This document shows positions 1 through 28,323 of a stretch of DNA of 41,775 bases, piece after piece. How positions within the stretch are numbered: position 1 is the stretch's first letter; every line of letters begins with the position of its first letter. A model generated the notes under the pieces. The model searched no databases. It saw nothing but the letters and a program-made list of their open reading frames with translations, and was not told the origin of the DNA. Source of the stretch: Priapulus caudatus (lineage: Eukaryota; Priapulida; Priapulimorpha; Priapulimorphida; Priapulidae); the NCBI RefSeq assembly GCF_000485595.1, contig NW_014577084.1, forward strand, positions 819,087 through 860,861, read 5' to 3'. The translations under genes and the position numbers were made by a program.

Positions 1-2030
1 CACGAAATAATGATCCGCGTGTAATTTCGGCTCACATGGTCCACGCTGTATAAACTATGGGTGACGTGTTCAAGGTGCTCGACAATGATCAGTGTCACCT
101 AGCTTGCTTAGTTAGATGAAGCGCTTATTTTAAATCGCGTCTTCAGTCCACTTTACCTAGATCCGTGTGTGAGAGATGACCACGTGTTTCGCGTGTTTTC
201 CATGTGTTTTCCACGTGTTTTTAACGTGCGCATAAATTATTTTTGACATTGCGACACGTCGTTGTCAAGCAACGTCGTTTCGACCTTTCTGTGGAAGTGA
301 TCGCCTAGATGCTGTCAATCATACGAGGTCGATAAACCAATCGTATCCTTTCTATAATATCATAAGTAAGGGTCAGTGGAGTTTCATTTATTTACTACGC
401 GTCATTTCCACTTCTCTTTGCATGATTCTGGTATGACATATTTGAGATAAAGTTTCCAACAGAGGACAATATCTACAACAGCAACAACGATAGAGACAGA
501 AATAAGGGTACCGACGACGCTGACGACGATCACGACGACAACGACGACAACAACAACAATGACGTCAGCAACAATAATAAGAACAGCGGCAGCGAATGCA
601 AAAACAACAACAAACAACAAGCATGCCATCTGTATAACTTTCATCTTTACATTCTTATCTATACTAGCTAATATAGATACATCATATGCACATCGCAAAC
701 CTCCTATAATATAATGTATGTAGTGGTTGGTGCGCCTTTCTAAGATGAATCGAAATAATGTATGAGTACGAATTGTAGCCGATCAGCATGACATATTGAA
801 CTCTTTTTCTAAAAGATGTCGCTAGCAGTATTATATTAGGGGTTAAGAATGACAAAGGCTCATTGAGAAACGCTCATCGAAAACGGGTCATTATTAAACC
901 CCAATTAAATCGTTTCATGATACAGAAATCACATTGCGCACTTCGCGCCAGTAAATCACAACAAATTTACATATTATGTAGGATTGGTTGCTCAAGTTCG
1001 TCTGTATATATAGGCGCTGTGCAACAGTAGAGGGCGTTAATAGGCAGCTGGCTTGAATAAGCATCGAACCGAAATTAATTAAAAATACTGAGAGAGTTTC
1101 GTCGCATACACAACATACACTTTATTCATGTTAAATAATTACAGATTCAAGGCCTAAACTCTGCTCGAAACTTTTGCCAGCTAAATGATGCGCATTTCTA
1201 GAAATTAGTTTGATACCGTTTCAAACACAAAAATGGAGGACCGGTCACCATGGCTACAATTACACGACAAGACCAATCTCACATCTCATGCTTTCTTGGC
1301 GTCCACGAGGCATAATGCAAGTCCTTGCGTGCATAATGCAAATTACTGCACTCTAGTGCCGAATTTTACCGCAAAAATGTAAATGAAGGCGTTTTTCAGA
1401 GACGAATTAGTGCAACGTTTGTGAACAATTGGCGGAAGGCTACTGTTTTAGCCACTTAGTTGTATGCCACTTATATATTCATACTCAGCTCACCATACGG
1501 TGTTGGCAGTAAAAATGTGTACACTGCTCACTAAGCGCAGTAGACTTTGTGACGAAGTCGCGAATATGACGTGTTCGGGAGCCTATATATATATACAATA
1601 TTCTGTGGATTAAAATGTTTTTCTATTTTATGAAATTACATTTTAAATTTAACAAATAACGTTCGGAAGTAAATATTATGACTGATGTTGTACCTTCTCT
1701 TTATATATAAAGAAATATTTATTTATTTAGTTAGTTATTTATAAATTATATATATAAGAGTCGAAGACATGTGAAAAGTCTCTATAAGTCTCTACCTGTG
1801 CTGAAAGTTAATTACATTGCAAAAATATGTATTATTAGCATTTAGCAATTATATGTATTAGGTATTAAAAGTTGTATTCAAAGTATTCAATTACGCAAAT
1901 TGTGCTTTCCTACAAGACATAACATTTTGTTTCAGAAGTAGGATTACTCCATCTAAATCAGTTATGGAAGCTACCGAGTAGTTGCCACATCCAAAAATAT
2001 GTTGAACAGTTTTAAGCTTTTATGGGGAAA
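1..2030. other. non-coding stretch, no gene recognised
   Basis: No exon with credible splice sites or family similarity is visible. A short 10-11 bp quasi-repeat at 181-230 contains two CACGTG E-boxes (181-186 and 212-217). An asparagine/aspartate-type trinucleotide run lies at about 474-625. AT-rich sequence dominates 1550-1780. Nothing else stands out. Confidence 0.6.
474..625. repeat. imperfect GAC/AAC trinucleotide tract
   Basis: GAC, AAC, AAT and AGC triplets follow one another for about 150 bases. One plus frame is open (Asp/Asn-rich, no ATG) from after a TGA near 423 to a TAA near 670. The minus frames give valine-rich read-through. It could be a low-complexity exon, but no convincing acceptor/donor pair or homology supports that, so it is treated as simple repeat. 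A TGACGTCA site sits inside at 560-567. Confidence 0.6.
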
Positions 2031-2037
2031 AACAAAC

Positions 2038-2580
2038 TACAATGGCCGTCATATAGCCAATCTGTCAGAAAAGGCTAGACCGATTTATGCTCTCCTAGGA
2101 AAAGATGCGAAATTTGAATAGAAACAAGCACAACAGCAAGCTTTCCAACTGCTTAAATATGTAGGCAATTCATGCAACACACGTGACACATTATGATGAC
2201 TCCAAGCCCCTCATCCTAGCAACTGACAAATCGCAGCATGAAATAGGAGTTTTGGCAGAGTAAAATACCCCCATTTCACGCGCATATAGAAGGCCTTGAA
2301 CAATCATCAAGTAAAATATTCTTAGATAGGAAAAGAAGCTCTCTCAATCATTTGTGGATTAAAAAATTTGAGTCAATTCTTGTATAGTAGAAAGTTTACG
2401 CTGAAATCAGACGCCAAGCCTTTTGTCATTTTCTCTTGGCAGAAATACTACAGTACTGTCAGCGCAAATGCTTCAGCGCTGGGCAATTACTATTGTGTCC
2501 TACCTGTTCGACATTTCACTAGAAACGTAAATGCACGCACTATAACGCGGATGCGCTGTCGCGCTTACCTATCGAATCAG
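2038..2580 (+). pseudogene. Ty3/Gypsy-type retrotransposon pol remnant (RT thumb/RNase H)
   Basis: This is a decayed fragment of an LTR-retrotransposon polyprotein. In order it shows the end of the reverse-transcriptase connection (a Y-N-G-R-x-I-A-N-L-S block at 2038 on), an RNase H start with the catalytic-type ATD triplet near 2219-2227, a conserved ICGLKNLSQFLYSRKFTLKSD-like stretch spread over 2350-2410, and the family-typical end motif NADALSRLP at 2544-2570. At least three in-frame stops and a frameshift between the RNase H core and the NADALSRLP block make it non-functional. No LTR, integrase or gag was seen beside it. The motif order is what identifies Ty3/Gypsy; the clade is not assignable by eye. 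Confidence 0.85.
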
Positions 2581-3599
2581 ACGATGTTTTGCTATGAGGG
2601 AGGAAAGTGAACGCATATCGAAATTGCGCATGCCATCACGGAAGCGTTGAATAATTCTCTTGTGCGGTGAAGTCGCATGATGTCAGCGTCGAGCTGAGCA
2701 GTAAGACACGCGCATAGAGGATGGTCATAACACTCGATAGCCACGGTCAGGATACCATCAAAATCGTTCAAAATGTGAAAAAAGTGTGAAAATTGGTACA
2801 CTTGCATACGTTTGTATATTCTTTCATTTAAAGACAGGGCACACGCGATCCAACGACAACTTCGGCCGCCATAGTGAATTCAAAATGGCCGCCGTCATTT
2901 CTTAGAAAATAGCTATCTCGGTTAATAATCTTCGTACAGACTTGAAAATTGACTGACAGACGTAATTTGGGTTACTATTTTATACAACAACGTGATGCAT
3001 GTGATCCAAGGGCGTTTTTGGCCACCATCTTGGATTCAAAATGGCCACCATAAAAATTACAAACTTAGCACTATTTCCGTTCACGGAAGATAGATAAGAG
3101 ACGTGAAAATTTGCAGACTGGCGCAGGTTAATAAGCTCTTTCATATTAAAACAAGGCACACAAGTTCCAATTATAATTACAGCGGCCATATTGAATTCAA
3201 CATGGCCGCCATCACATTTTACTCTGTACTTCAAAATGATCAATGACATAGTATAACAGATACAAACAAACATGGTGAAAATGTTGATTTACCGGTTTTT
3301 CTCAGTATATAACAAACACAATGTCAAACTTATGTTACACAATGTCAACTGGCAATCCCCAGTGTGAGAGAGAGATAATTCAAGACAACAAGTTGTAGTA
3401 TTGTATATACAGTATACAGTATATATATAGTACATATATATAGTATTGTATATACAGTACACAAGAACATGCATGGCAAGCTAAATAATACTTTGTTCAA
3501 GTTAAACAAATGTCTCGAGACTGCATTGTCCCAGATTGTCACTCAGTGCGGTAACATGTACCTGCACAAACACAAATATAGTACTTGTATGTAAAGTAT

Positions 3600-3866
3600 A
3601 GTATCTGTTATGTGCGTGCGTTCTCGCGGGCGTATCGCTATCTGTTATGCGCGTGCGTTCTCGCGCGCGTATATAGGTACCTGTTATGCGCGTGCGTTCT
3701 CGCGGGCGTATAGGTACCTGTTATGCGCGTGCGTTCTCGCGGGCGTATATAGGTACCTGTTATGTGCGCGCGTTCTCGCGGGCGTATAGGTACCTGTTAT
3801 GTGCGTGCGTTCTCGCGGGCGTATAGCTATCTGTTATGTGCGTGCGTGCGTGCTCGCGCGCGTGAG
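3600..3866 (+). repeat. minisatellite, about 36-40 bp unit, about 7 copies
   Basis: The unit reads roughly CTGTTATGCGCGTGCGTTCT followed by CGCGGGCGTATATAGGTAC. Copies alternate between TATAGGTACC and TATCGCTAT endings, so the array has at least two variant types. It lies in the loop of the foldback element 2760-4748. Confidence 0.9.
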
Positions 3867-4097
3867 TTTTGAACTGCTTGTGTACACGTCGCGTTAAAAT
3901 GCGTGTTTTTCCATCGTTTCCAACGCGTGTTGGATACGGCACGTGTCGACTTGGCCGGCTGGGTATTAACCTGCGCCAGTCTGCAAATTTTCACGTCTCT
4001 ATATCTTCCGTGAACGGAAATATTGCTAAGTTTGTAATTTTTATGGCGGCCATTTTGAATCCAAGATGGTGGCCAAAAACGCCCTTGGATCACATGC

Positions 4098-4600
4098 ATC
4101 ACGTTGTTGTATGAAATAGTAACCCAAATTACGTCTGTCAGCCAATTTTCAAGTCTGTACGAAGATTATTAACCGAGATATAGCTATTTTTTAAGAAATG
4201 ACGGCGGCTATTTTGAATCCAATATGGTGGCCGAAAACGCCTTTGGATCACATGCATCACGTTGTTGTATAAAATAGTAACCCAAATTACGTCTGTCAGT
4301 CAATTTTCAAGTCTGTACGAAGATTATTAACCACAGGTATAGCTATAAATTATTTTAAGAAATAACGGCGGCCATTTTGAATCCAAAATGGTGGCCGAAA
4401 ACGCCCTTGAATCACATGCATCACGTTGTTGTATGAAATAGTAACCCAAATTACGTCTGTCAGTCAATTTTCAAGTCTGTACGAAGATTATTAACCGAGA
4501 TATAGCTATTTCACGTTGTTGTATGAAATAGTAACCCAAATTACGTCTGTCAGTCAATTTTCAAGTCTGTACGAAGATTATTAACCGAGATATAGCTATT
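4098..4600. repeat. about 160-bp tandem duplications in the right foldback arm
   Basis: The anchor CACGTTGTTGTATGAAATAG begins near 4100, 4258, 4420 and 4511, giving spacings of about 158, 162 and 91 bases. Each full unit carries one ATGGTGGCC-type and one GGCGGCCATT-type motif. The last unit is truncated. Confidence 0.8.
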
Positions 4601-5041
4601 TTTTAAGAAATAACGGCGGCCATTTTTGAATTCAAGATGGCGGCCGAAGTTGTAGTTGGATCGCGTGTGTCCTGTCTTTAAATGAAAGAGCATACAAAAG
4701 TAGGCAAGTGTACCAATTTTCATACTTTTTTTCACATTTTGAACGATTTTTTTCTAATCTACTGTACTACGTGTGACACGCACTTAATACGTTTCGGTAA
4801 CCGGTAATACGTTTCGGTAACCCCGCTGGAGGTGATATCTCTTTTCAGTTGCGACCTACCGAGTTCCTACCTACCTACTGCTCCATTTCGAGTTTTTAAA
4901 TTGTTGTAGTTAAAGTTTTTAATTACACAAGCTGTGCTTTCCTACAAGACGTAACAGAGGGTACAGAGAATATGCGAAGGACAGTCTGCGGGCAGGAAGA
5001 AAACTGTATGACAATCATGCACCCAGCGCTACCTTTGTAAC

Positions 5042-5070
5042 GTGTGTGTGCGTGTGTGTGTGTGTGTGTC

Positions 5071-5150
<80 letters not shown>

Positions 5151-5187
5151 GTTNNNNNNNNNNTGTGTGGGTGTGTGTGGGTGTGTC

Positions 5188-5235
<48 letters not shown>

Positions 5236-5260
5236 TGTGTGGGTGTGTGTGTGTGTATTT
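5042..5260. repeat. (GT)n microsatellite with 10-N assembly gap
   Basis: A nearly pure GT repeat is interrupted by ten Ns at 5154-5163. The round number suggests a placeholder gap, so the true length is unknown. Open frames through it are meaningless read-through. Confidence 0.95.
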
Positions 5261-5649
5261 ATGCACACATATGTCGGAACGGAGAGCTACATTAGTAGAG
5301 CCCCGCTTGACCGTACACCCCTCTAGCCATACAGCGAATTCCGCCATAGTCACTATAGTGTGTATATCCACTCAACTGTAATTTGCTTACAGACGCAACC
5401 CGCACAACACGTACTCTTCGTCGCTATATTACAATTAACAAGCTGCCTGTAGCGACAGAAGCACTCACCGCTATACACGCAGGTTGGAACAAGTAAGATC
5501 AGAATTCCCTATTATCTACTTCCTGTAAGATGAAGACGTCCGGCCCGTAATACTGCCACTGATATACAGAACGCGTGTGCGCGCCTTATCAGATGCACAT
5601 GCACTTCTATTAGCCGGTGCAGGTGGAATAGTCAAAAATAATTACTCAC

Positions 5650-5758
5650 GTTCTCATCCGCCAGGCTGACTTGACAACACCCAGGTCAGCATGATCCTTC
5701 GCTGACGACACCCGATTCGCGTACGGTTTGCTGCGTGCTGAGCGACGAGTGGCCAAAT
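5650..5758 (-). CDS. candidate internal exon, gene unknown
   Basis: On the minus strand a pyrimidine-rich acceptor (CTGCTGTCGTCTCTCAG) precedes 109 bases that are open in one frame and end at a consensus donor GTGAGT. The peptide contains RRSARSKPYANRVSSAKD and is Ser/Arg/Lys-rich, as cytoplasmic tails of class B GPCRs often are. It lies downstream of the GPCR TM7 exon on the same strand, but also beyond the TRAPPC13 stop codon. It needs one base from the previous exon and leaves two for the next. Assignment to the receptor is only a guess; it may belong to another gene or be chance. Confidence 0.25.
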
Positions 5759-5919
5759 CTGAGAGACGACAGCAGCAGAGCGCATTAATCCGCTTGCTTG
5801 ATATCAAGGTGATGTACGCGCAGTCGCGCACTGCGTGTGTTGCGCAGTAAATGCGAGTAATGCGAGACAGTCTGACGAGACCTGTGTGGGTGTGACGGGT
5901 ACAAAAGCCATGGCTGAAT

Positions 5920-5979
5920 CAGAGCATATGAATCAACTATTATATATGCTCTATTTGATATGTTGATTTATATGCTCTG
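5920..5979. repeat. 18-bp inverted repeat (hairpin)
   Basis: CAGAGCATATGAATCAAC at 5920 is mirrored by GTTGATTTATATGCTCTG ending at 5979, with a single mismatch and a 24-base AT-rich loop. Confidence 0.75.
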
Positions 5980-6702
5980 GGCGAATCTAGGATGCGAGCT
6001 AAGAGTAATTGAGGCGATTGCGTTTGTGCTGAAATGTGAGGTAGAATAATATGTAGTTACACATCGTGACAAAATATACGCACTCCTGCAATTAAAACAC
6101 GCATGATCACTTTTCCCCATAAAACCTTTGTCTAAAACCATCCTGCTGGTTGAAGGTTAATATAGGTGAGTGTTAAATTACCCTACTATCGGTTGTAAAA
6201 ACAGGTACCGCTTGGCCCTTACTCCCAGTTTTCGAATGTGACTTTTAAAAAAACATCCCTATTTTCTCAGATTATTCATTAAATTTTTTAGTCAAATGAT
6301 ATACATTTTCTTTGAATATAAGAACACATACACGTACGTGTTTTTCTTCGGTATCCCCCACTTCCTTAATGAGAGGCGATTGTGGTAAGTGAAATAAAAG
6401 ACGCAAAATTCTGATGCACGTAATAAAGACGTGTTAGCTGCACTTTGTGTAACACACTCTGACTCATAGGGAAAGCTTTCTGACAAAACTTAAAATGGTG
6501 CTACTGATGTAAGATATATACAATGTCTACCCGGCTACAACAGCTACCCGGCGACACATCAGCGGCTTTCTGCGCCGACTGAATGCCGTCACCGCGTCAT
6601 TTTGTGTGCGACAACATATAAAATGTCTAACTGACGAAATCTGAATACTGAAACCAAATACACGAATAGGACTATAACAAAATACTAGTTTCATTATCCA
6701 CA

Positions 6703-6766
6703 CGCCCGCACGCACACGCACACACAAACGCACACACACACACACACACACGCACACACACACTAG
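6703..6766. repeat. (CA)n/(CGCA)n microsatellite
   Basis: A short imperfect CA repeat with CGCA interruptions. It is one of many in the window. Confidence 0.9.
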
Positions 6767-7601
6767 CATGCATCACTTAACAAGGACATAGATATATGAT
6801 GCATATCACGGATGCGGTTACGATTTATGAATGTTTATTCATGCATAGAACTGTATATAAATGAAAATCTGAAAAAACATGACTCAATAAAGCATTTCCA
6901 TGATTTTATTTTGAAAACCAGAGAATAATGGAACATTGTCGCGTTTCCGCGACGGTGTTCACTTCCAACAGCACGGAGAAATCATGATCACAACGTCTAC
7001 GGCATGATTTACAAATTAGCACCGAGGATAATAGGACCTATAGTTACTTTCCAGGTAAATGAATCTACAATTTATATGACACTGCCTACTCTGATTCCTT
7101 ATGAATCAATGCTGAAGAAAAGAAGCTCTGCCAGAAAAGAACCTCTATGAGTTAGTGTCTGTTGGCAAAATTGTTTCACTGCATCGTTACAGTCGTAGTT
7201 ATATGGTATTACTAAGAACTGCAATTATTTTATACAACAGGAGAGCCTGGTCAATTTTCAAAACCACCTATATATTCATATAGTTTCTACACGTTATATA
7301 GTATAGCTATAACAGGTATATGTACATTTCACATGTATTTAAATACACATACACACACATGCAGAATATCCGTGTGCACTGCACATCCACGCTCATACAC
7401 ACTCATTATTACCGTATATACACCAAACCACGACCAAAGACACCCAAGATCGAAAGGTGTTGATTTAACACCTATTTTTTACTGCTAACAAGCACTGCTA
7501 TAGATACAGTAGTGTCAATTTTCCAGCACTTGGCAGTGACTGCAATTCAGTACGCCTGGAATGGAATGGGTTGCGTGGAGTGAATCGGCTGGTGTAGCTG
7601 A

Positions 7602-24347
<16,746 letters not shown>

Positions 24348-24360
24348 CTGAAATAAATGT

Positions 24361-25683
24361 TCATTCCCATATGTGAATTTCCGATTATTGCTATATTAGG
24401 CCAGACGATAATTTGTATCGCAACTGCAAGAAGCAGCACAAACAATAGCACCCGCCACCTATATCACGCACACCAGCAGCCTTTAATTAAAATTTTCATA
24501 AATATTAAATTGAAAAAGTTAGTAATATATATAAACATTTTATTCAAATTATTACTGAAGACTGTGTCATGCTATCTTTTAATGTTAGTGTAAGAACCAA
24601 TATGTTCAGTATTTTAATTTGTTTTATATTTGTTTTTACCTTGTAAATAGCCGACTTATACACACTCTTGATAACTCGTGGCATTAGTAATACAGTAATA
24701 ATTCTGATCAAAACTCTCATCTATGAAGTATATTATAATGATAACATCCTACACTAGACTCCAAATCTAAAATACAAAGACTATCTGTGAAAACAATTTG
24801 TATTTACATAAAGTGTTACTTTGTAAAACGGAAACAAGCATAAAAACGATTTATATACGCCATCTAGCGATGGGAATCGGCTGGAATATAATGATCGATT
24901 ATTAGTTCCACCAAACCGATTGATCAATCGATTATGATCAGATAATCGTTTAATCATCATAATGCATGCATAACCTTACTTTATTTGACCTAAAACTACG
25001 AGAGGTAATAAGTTTCCATAGTTTGTTTCAAAGGTGCAACAGCAACAGAGAATGCATTGTGAAAATGTAGTTATTTTGCCTTCAGCTTATTGAGCAATTT
25101 TAAGGCAGCATGGAAAATTTGTAAAGCAACAGGGAAAACATTTTCTTCGAAAATTAGTCATCACGATTATCATGACAACTCACTTTTTAACAACACATCT
25201 TATATAGGGCAAAGAAGGATACGTTCTCAGTGCCTCAAATGGACGGTCGCCTACTCGCCACAGGCGACAAATGTCTAGCTCGGGCGACCGAAAATTGCAC
25301 AAAGTCAAGTAGTCACTGGCCCCCCAAAAAAGCTTGGGCGACTGCCAATATTTCAACAAATAAACAAATTTACTGATATGTTTGAGTTGTTCTTTGCTTA
25401 CTAACTAATCATAATCTTAAACCGGAGTCCACGGTAGGATACAATCAGACCACACTCGCGCATTTTCGTTCCGACTGAGCTTGCTGACAGCGGAGTAGAC
25501 TGGTACTCTTCGACTCTCCTGCTACACTGACATCTAGCATAGCAACCGCGAGTGGGTACCGGTCTAGTGCTAAAAACCAGTCTACGGAAGTTGCGATCTG
25601 TTACGAGGACAGTGATTGGTCAAATGCTACAATTCTAAACCAATGAAAATGTCGGTCGCTAAACTTGCCTAGTGACACCAAAA
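24361..25683. other. upstream region of TRAPPC13 exon 2; exon 1 not found
   Basis: A start exon for TRAPPC13 is expected here or further right on the minus strand. No ATG-to-donor segment with the right phase (one base left over) and family-like sequence was found. Two opposed CCAAT boxes occur at about 25614-25620 (ATTGG) and 25640-25646 (CCAAT), consistent with a promoter, possibly bidirectional, near 25.6 kb. ATCGATT-rich sequence lies at 24880-24950. Confidence 0.45.
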
Positions 25684-25769
25684 ATGGCGGGGGCTTCGAA
25701 AGACGCCTGGGGTTTTCTGAAACGGGTTGGGGAGGCAGAGAATAAGCGGCAGCCCTCGAAATACGCCAA
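25684..25769 (+). CDS. candidate first coding exon of an unidentified gene
   Basis: AAAAATGGCGGGGGC gives an ATG in good context. The 28-codon peptide begins MAGASKDAWGFLKRVGEAEN and runs to KYA plus AA, followed by a strong donor GTAAGT. CCAAT boxes lie 40-70 bases upstream. I do not recognise the peptide, and no continuation exon was found before PAWR at 30.3 kb. It may be a small separate gene, an alternative 5' exon, or chance sequence near a promoter. Head-to-head placement with TRAPPC13 would suit a shared promoter. Confidence 0.4.
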
Positions 25770-26159
25770 GTAAGTTACATGCTGATTTGTTGTTATTGTA
25801 TTCTATAATAAGTAACGAATAAACAATGCGGAAAAGATCGACAACAAACATCGTTAACAATATTATCCGATAGCTGACACATGAGATTGCGTGTCAAATG
25901 AGATTGCGCATCCATTTTTTTTTTCTGTATACCAAAAGTGTTTGCAGTAAAAACAACTCAGGTTGTGTGAACAGCTTTGTTATTTTATCATAGACTTATT
26001 TGTGTCACACAAATTAAATTTTGGATCGTCACTCAGACTCAGCAGACGGAATTCATTTTTTTCTTTTCCGTCAGTCACCTATTCGGTATAAAAAATTTGG
26101 GCCTCCAACAATCCATTTGGGCCAGTAACTCAAAAATTTGACTCGCCCCCCCAAAATTT

Positions 26160-27440
26160 TTCTCATTTTATTGAAACGCTCCAAGCACAGGCACTTGGAG
26201 CGTTTCAATAAAATATAATGCTAAATAAATACGAAATCTATTTACTACCAAAGTCTTAATGTTTCTCGACTCTCTTTCACCTATTATTGCCGACAATTTC
26301 CTGTAAATGCCGTCCAAATGCTCATCTACAACACACTGTCACACGCTGGCCGCTGCACGCTAGCTGCTGCACACTGACACATAAATATATAGCAGGTAGG
26401 AAAGCGTGCTGGCAAAATTCGCTCGACGCTCGCTTTATTTCATACGAATACAACGCAAATATTCAACCATTCTACTCCATCATTGTTTCTATTTGAAGAA
26501 CAGTGTTCACTTGTTATAAAAACATACTGTCTGTGTTCGTAACCGAGCTGTGTCACGCAAAATCACACAAAGCCTGACGAAATTCTCGCGTTCGCTCCCG
26601 TTGCGCAGTTTATGTAAATGGCTGGCGGAATCAGGAAACACCCACCGGCGCTCTTCGTTACCTCATTTTTGCGCCGCAACGCTGCAACGTTTTTGCAACG
26701 CTCCACTGGCGGCTGTGACGGGGCTCGTACGGGAGTTGGAAAGCAGCTTGTTATTTTCTAAAATGCAGTGCGCCGCCTATAGCCCTGTACTTGCAGCTTT
26801 TTATAACAAGTGAACACTGTTCTTCAAATAGAAACAAAGATAGAGTAGAATGGTTGAATATTTGTGTTGTATTCGTATGAAATCAAGCAAGCATCGAGCG
26901 AATTTTGGCAGCACGCTTTCCTACCTGCTATATATATTTATGTGTGAAGGTGCAGCAGCTAGCGTGCGGCTTACTTGTGTGTTGCAGATGAGCATTTGAC
27001 CGGCATTTTCACCGCACCGGATTTCTCACCGGCCAATGAAATCATCGCTGTCCGGTGCGGTTCAATGCAAGATTGCCAGTTTTGTTTGTAGCAAAGTTTG
27101 CGTGATTTTTATGTCGTGATGTTTTAATAAAATAAATGTGATTAAAGAGGAGAATACTGCATGACGTGTTTTGTAATGTAGGTAAGATGTTAATAAAGCG
27201 ACGGCTTTAGGTATTTCTTTGACTTTCTATGTAACACGGCCGTAAATAGTGAAAAGGTTATCGTGCAAAATTCACAAGTTTTGTCTATGGAAGGCTATTT
27301 GGGCCCTAAAATAACATCAGAATATAAAAATTTTTAGGGCACAATTTATTGGTCTAGTGATTATAGGTGAAATAGAGTAGAGAAACATTAAGACTTTGGT
27401 AGTAAATACATTTCGTGTTTATTTACTTTTGAGGCTTTTT
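26160..27440. mobile_element. foldback element A, interrupted on its right arm
   Basis: The left arm (about 26187-26526) is mirrored at about 26797-27000 and again at 27366-27440. Examples are GAAGAACAGTGTTCACTTGT against its mirror near 26810, and TTTACTACCAAAGTCTTAAT against its mirror near 27395. Between the two right-arm pieces sits about 360 bp of a different repeat (half of element B, 28323-29534), so a secondary insertion or recombination has occurred. No transposase is visible. Confidence 0.82.
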
Positions 27441-27514
27441 TTTCTGAGGCTGAGGCTGTGGCTCCAAGTGCCTGCATGCATGTGCCTGTGTCAGGGTGCA
27501 CCGGTGGCGGTGCT

Positions 27515-27800
27515 ATGCACAGGCACTTGAAGCGTTTCAATAAAATATAATGCTAACTAAATACGAAATCTATTTACTACCAAATTCTTAACGTTTCTAT
27601 AGGCCTACTCTCTTTCACCTATTATTGCCGACAGTTTCCTGTAAATTCCGTCCAAATCCTACATCCAACCATATATACGCTGAATTTACAGGAAACTGTC
27701 GGCAATAATAGATGAAAGAGAGTAGCTAGGCCTATAGAAACATTAAGAATTTGGTAGTAAATAGATTTCGTATTTAGTTAGCATTATATTTTATTGAACC
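27515..27800. mobile_element. short foldback element, same termini as element A
   Basis: GCGTTTCAATAAAATATAAT at about 27534 and the following 120 bases are mirrored up to about 27800, around a tiny loop near 27670. Its terminal sequence matches the ends of element A (26187 on), so it is an internally deleted relative. Confidence 0.85.
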
Positions 27801-27844
27801 CAGTGGCTGGAGGTACGGTAGCCGTCGTTCGTTGAAGCCCCTTT

Positions 27845-27868
27845 ATGGCGTTAGGGTTAGGGTTAGAT
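27845..27868 (+). repeat. short TTAGGG run
   Basis: Two to three telomere-type hexamers (GTTAGGGTTAGGGTTAG) lie in unique-looking sequence between foldback elements. Confidence 0.8.
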
Positions 27869-28078
27869 CTAGCCTCAGTCTAACTCTCAAATTCGTAATT
27901 TATTTTCCCAAGGCTTATTTCGACAATCTGGCGCCACCGCCGCCATCTTTGTCCGTTAAGAATGAAATCGAATGGACTCCGCGTACCCGTAGCCTCGAGA
28001 CATAATATACGGCTTACCGTACCCGTAGCCACTCCTTTATGGAAACGCTTCAAGTACCGGCTCATTAGGTGTCTATGT

Positions 28079-28323
28079 CCCCCAGGGTACTGCCGAACGT
28101 ACCCTGGTCACTATTTGATATGGTTAGGGTTAGGATTAGGGTTAGGGTTAGGGTTGTTAGGTTTAGGGTTCGGGTTCGGGTTCGGGTTAGGGAGTAGGCG
28201 TAGGCGACTCCCTATACTCGTTAGTGGAGTAGGCTAGGTACGGTCCGGCATATAATATAGTACCAGGGTACGTTCCGGTATACCGGACCGTACCCAGGGT
28301 ACGTTCCGGCAGTACCCCGGGGG
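28079..28323. mobile_element. second foldback element with TTAGGG core
   Basis: The left arm AGGGTACTGCCGAACGTACC (28084 on) is mirrored by GGTACGTTCCGGCAGTACCC-like sequence ending near 28320. The right arm is partly duplicated. The centre (28121-28192) is an imperfect array of TTAGGG, grading into GGGTTC copies. It abuts the left end of element B. Confidence 0.78.

Larger units (their letters stand above)
2760..4748. mobile_element. large foldback element with YY1-like motifs
   Basis: The left arm (about 2760-3200) returns in reverse complement as the right arm (about 3965-4748). The tail around TTCAAAATGTGAAAAAA at 2767 is mirrored near 4735. The block containing CGTTTTTGGCCACCATCTTG at about 3012 is mirrored near 4060. 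The right arm is longer because an internal unit is tandemly repeated. The arms are full of AANATGGCGGC / GCCGCCAT-like motifs, the consensus bound by YY1. The loop carries a GC-rich minisatellite and AT-rich filler. No transposase reading frame is present, so it is non-autonomous. The superfamily is unknown because target duplications are unclear. Confidence 0.8.

Noticed and set aside
402-698. 98-codon valine-rich minus frame
   Set aside because: It is the antisense of a GAC/AAC trinucleotide tract, with no splice sites or homology.
24621-24690. Minus-strand ATG with MPRVIKSVYKSAIYK before a GTAAAA donor as TRAPPC13 exon 1
   Set aside because: It ends in phase 0, whereas exon 2 needs one leftover base. 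The alternative frame has a stop and no ATG.
25420-25470. Minus-strand ATG CGC GAG TGT G before GTCTGA as TRAPPC13 exon 1
   Set aside because: The phase fits, but the donor is poor and the four-residue peptide has no resemblance to the family.
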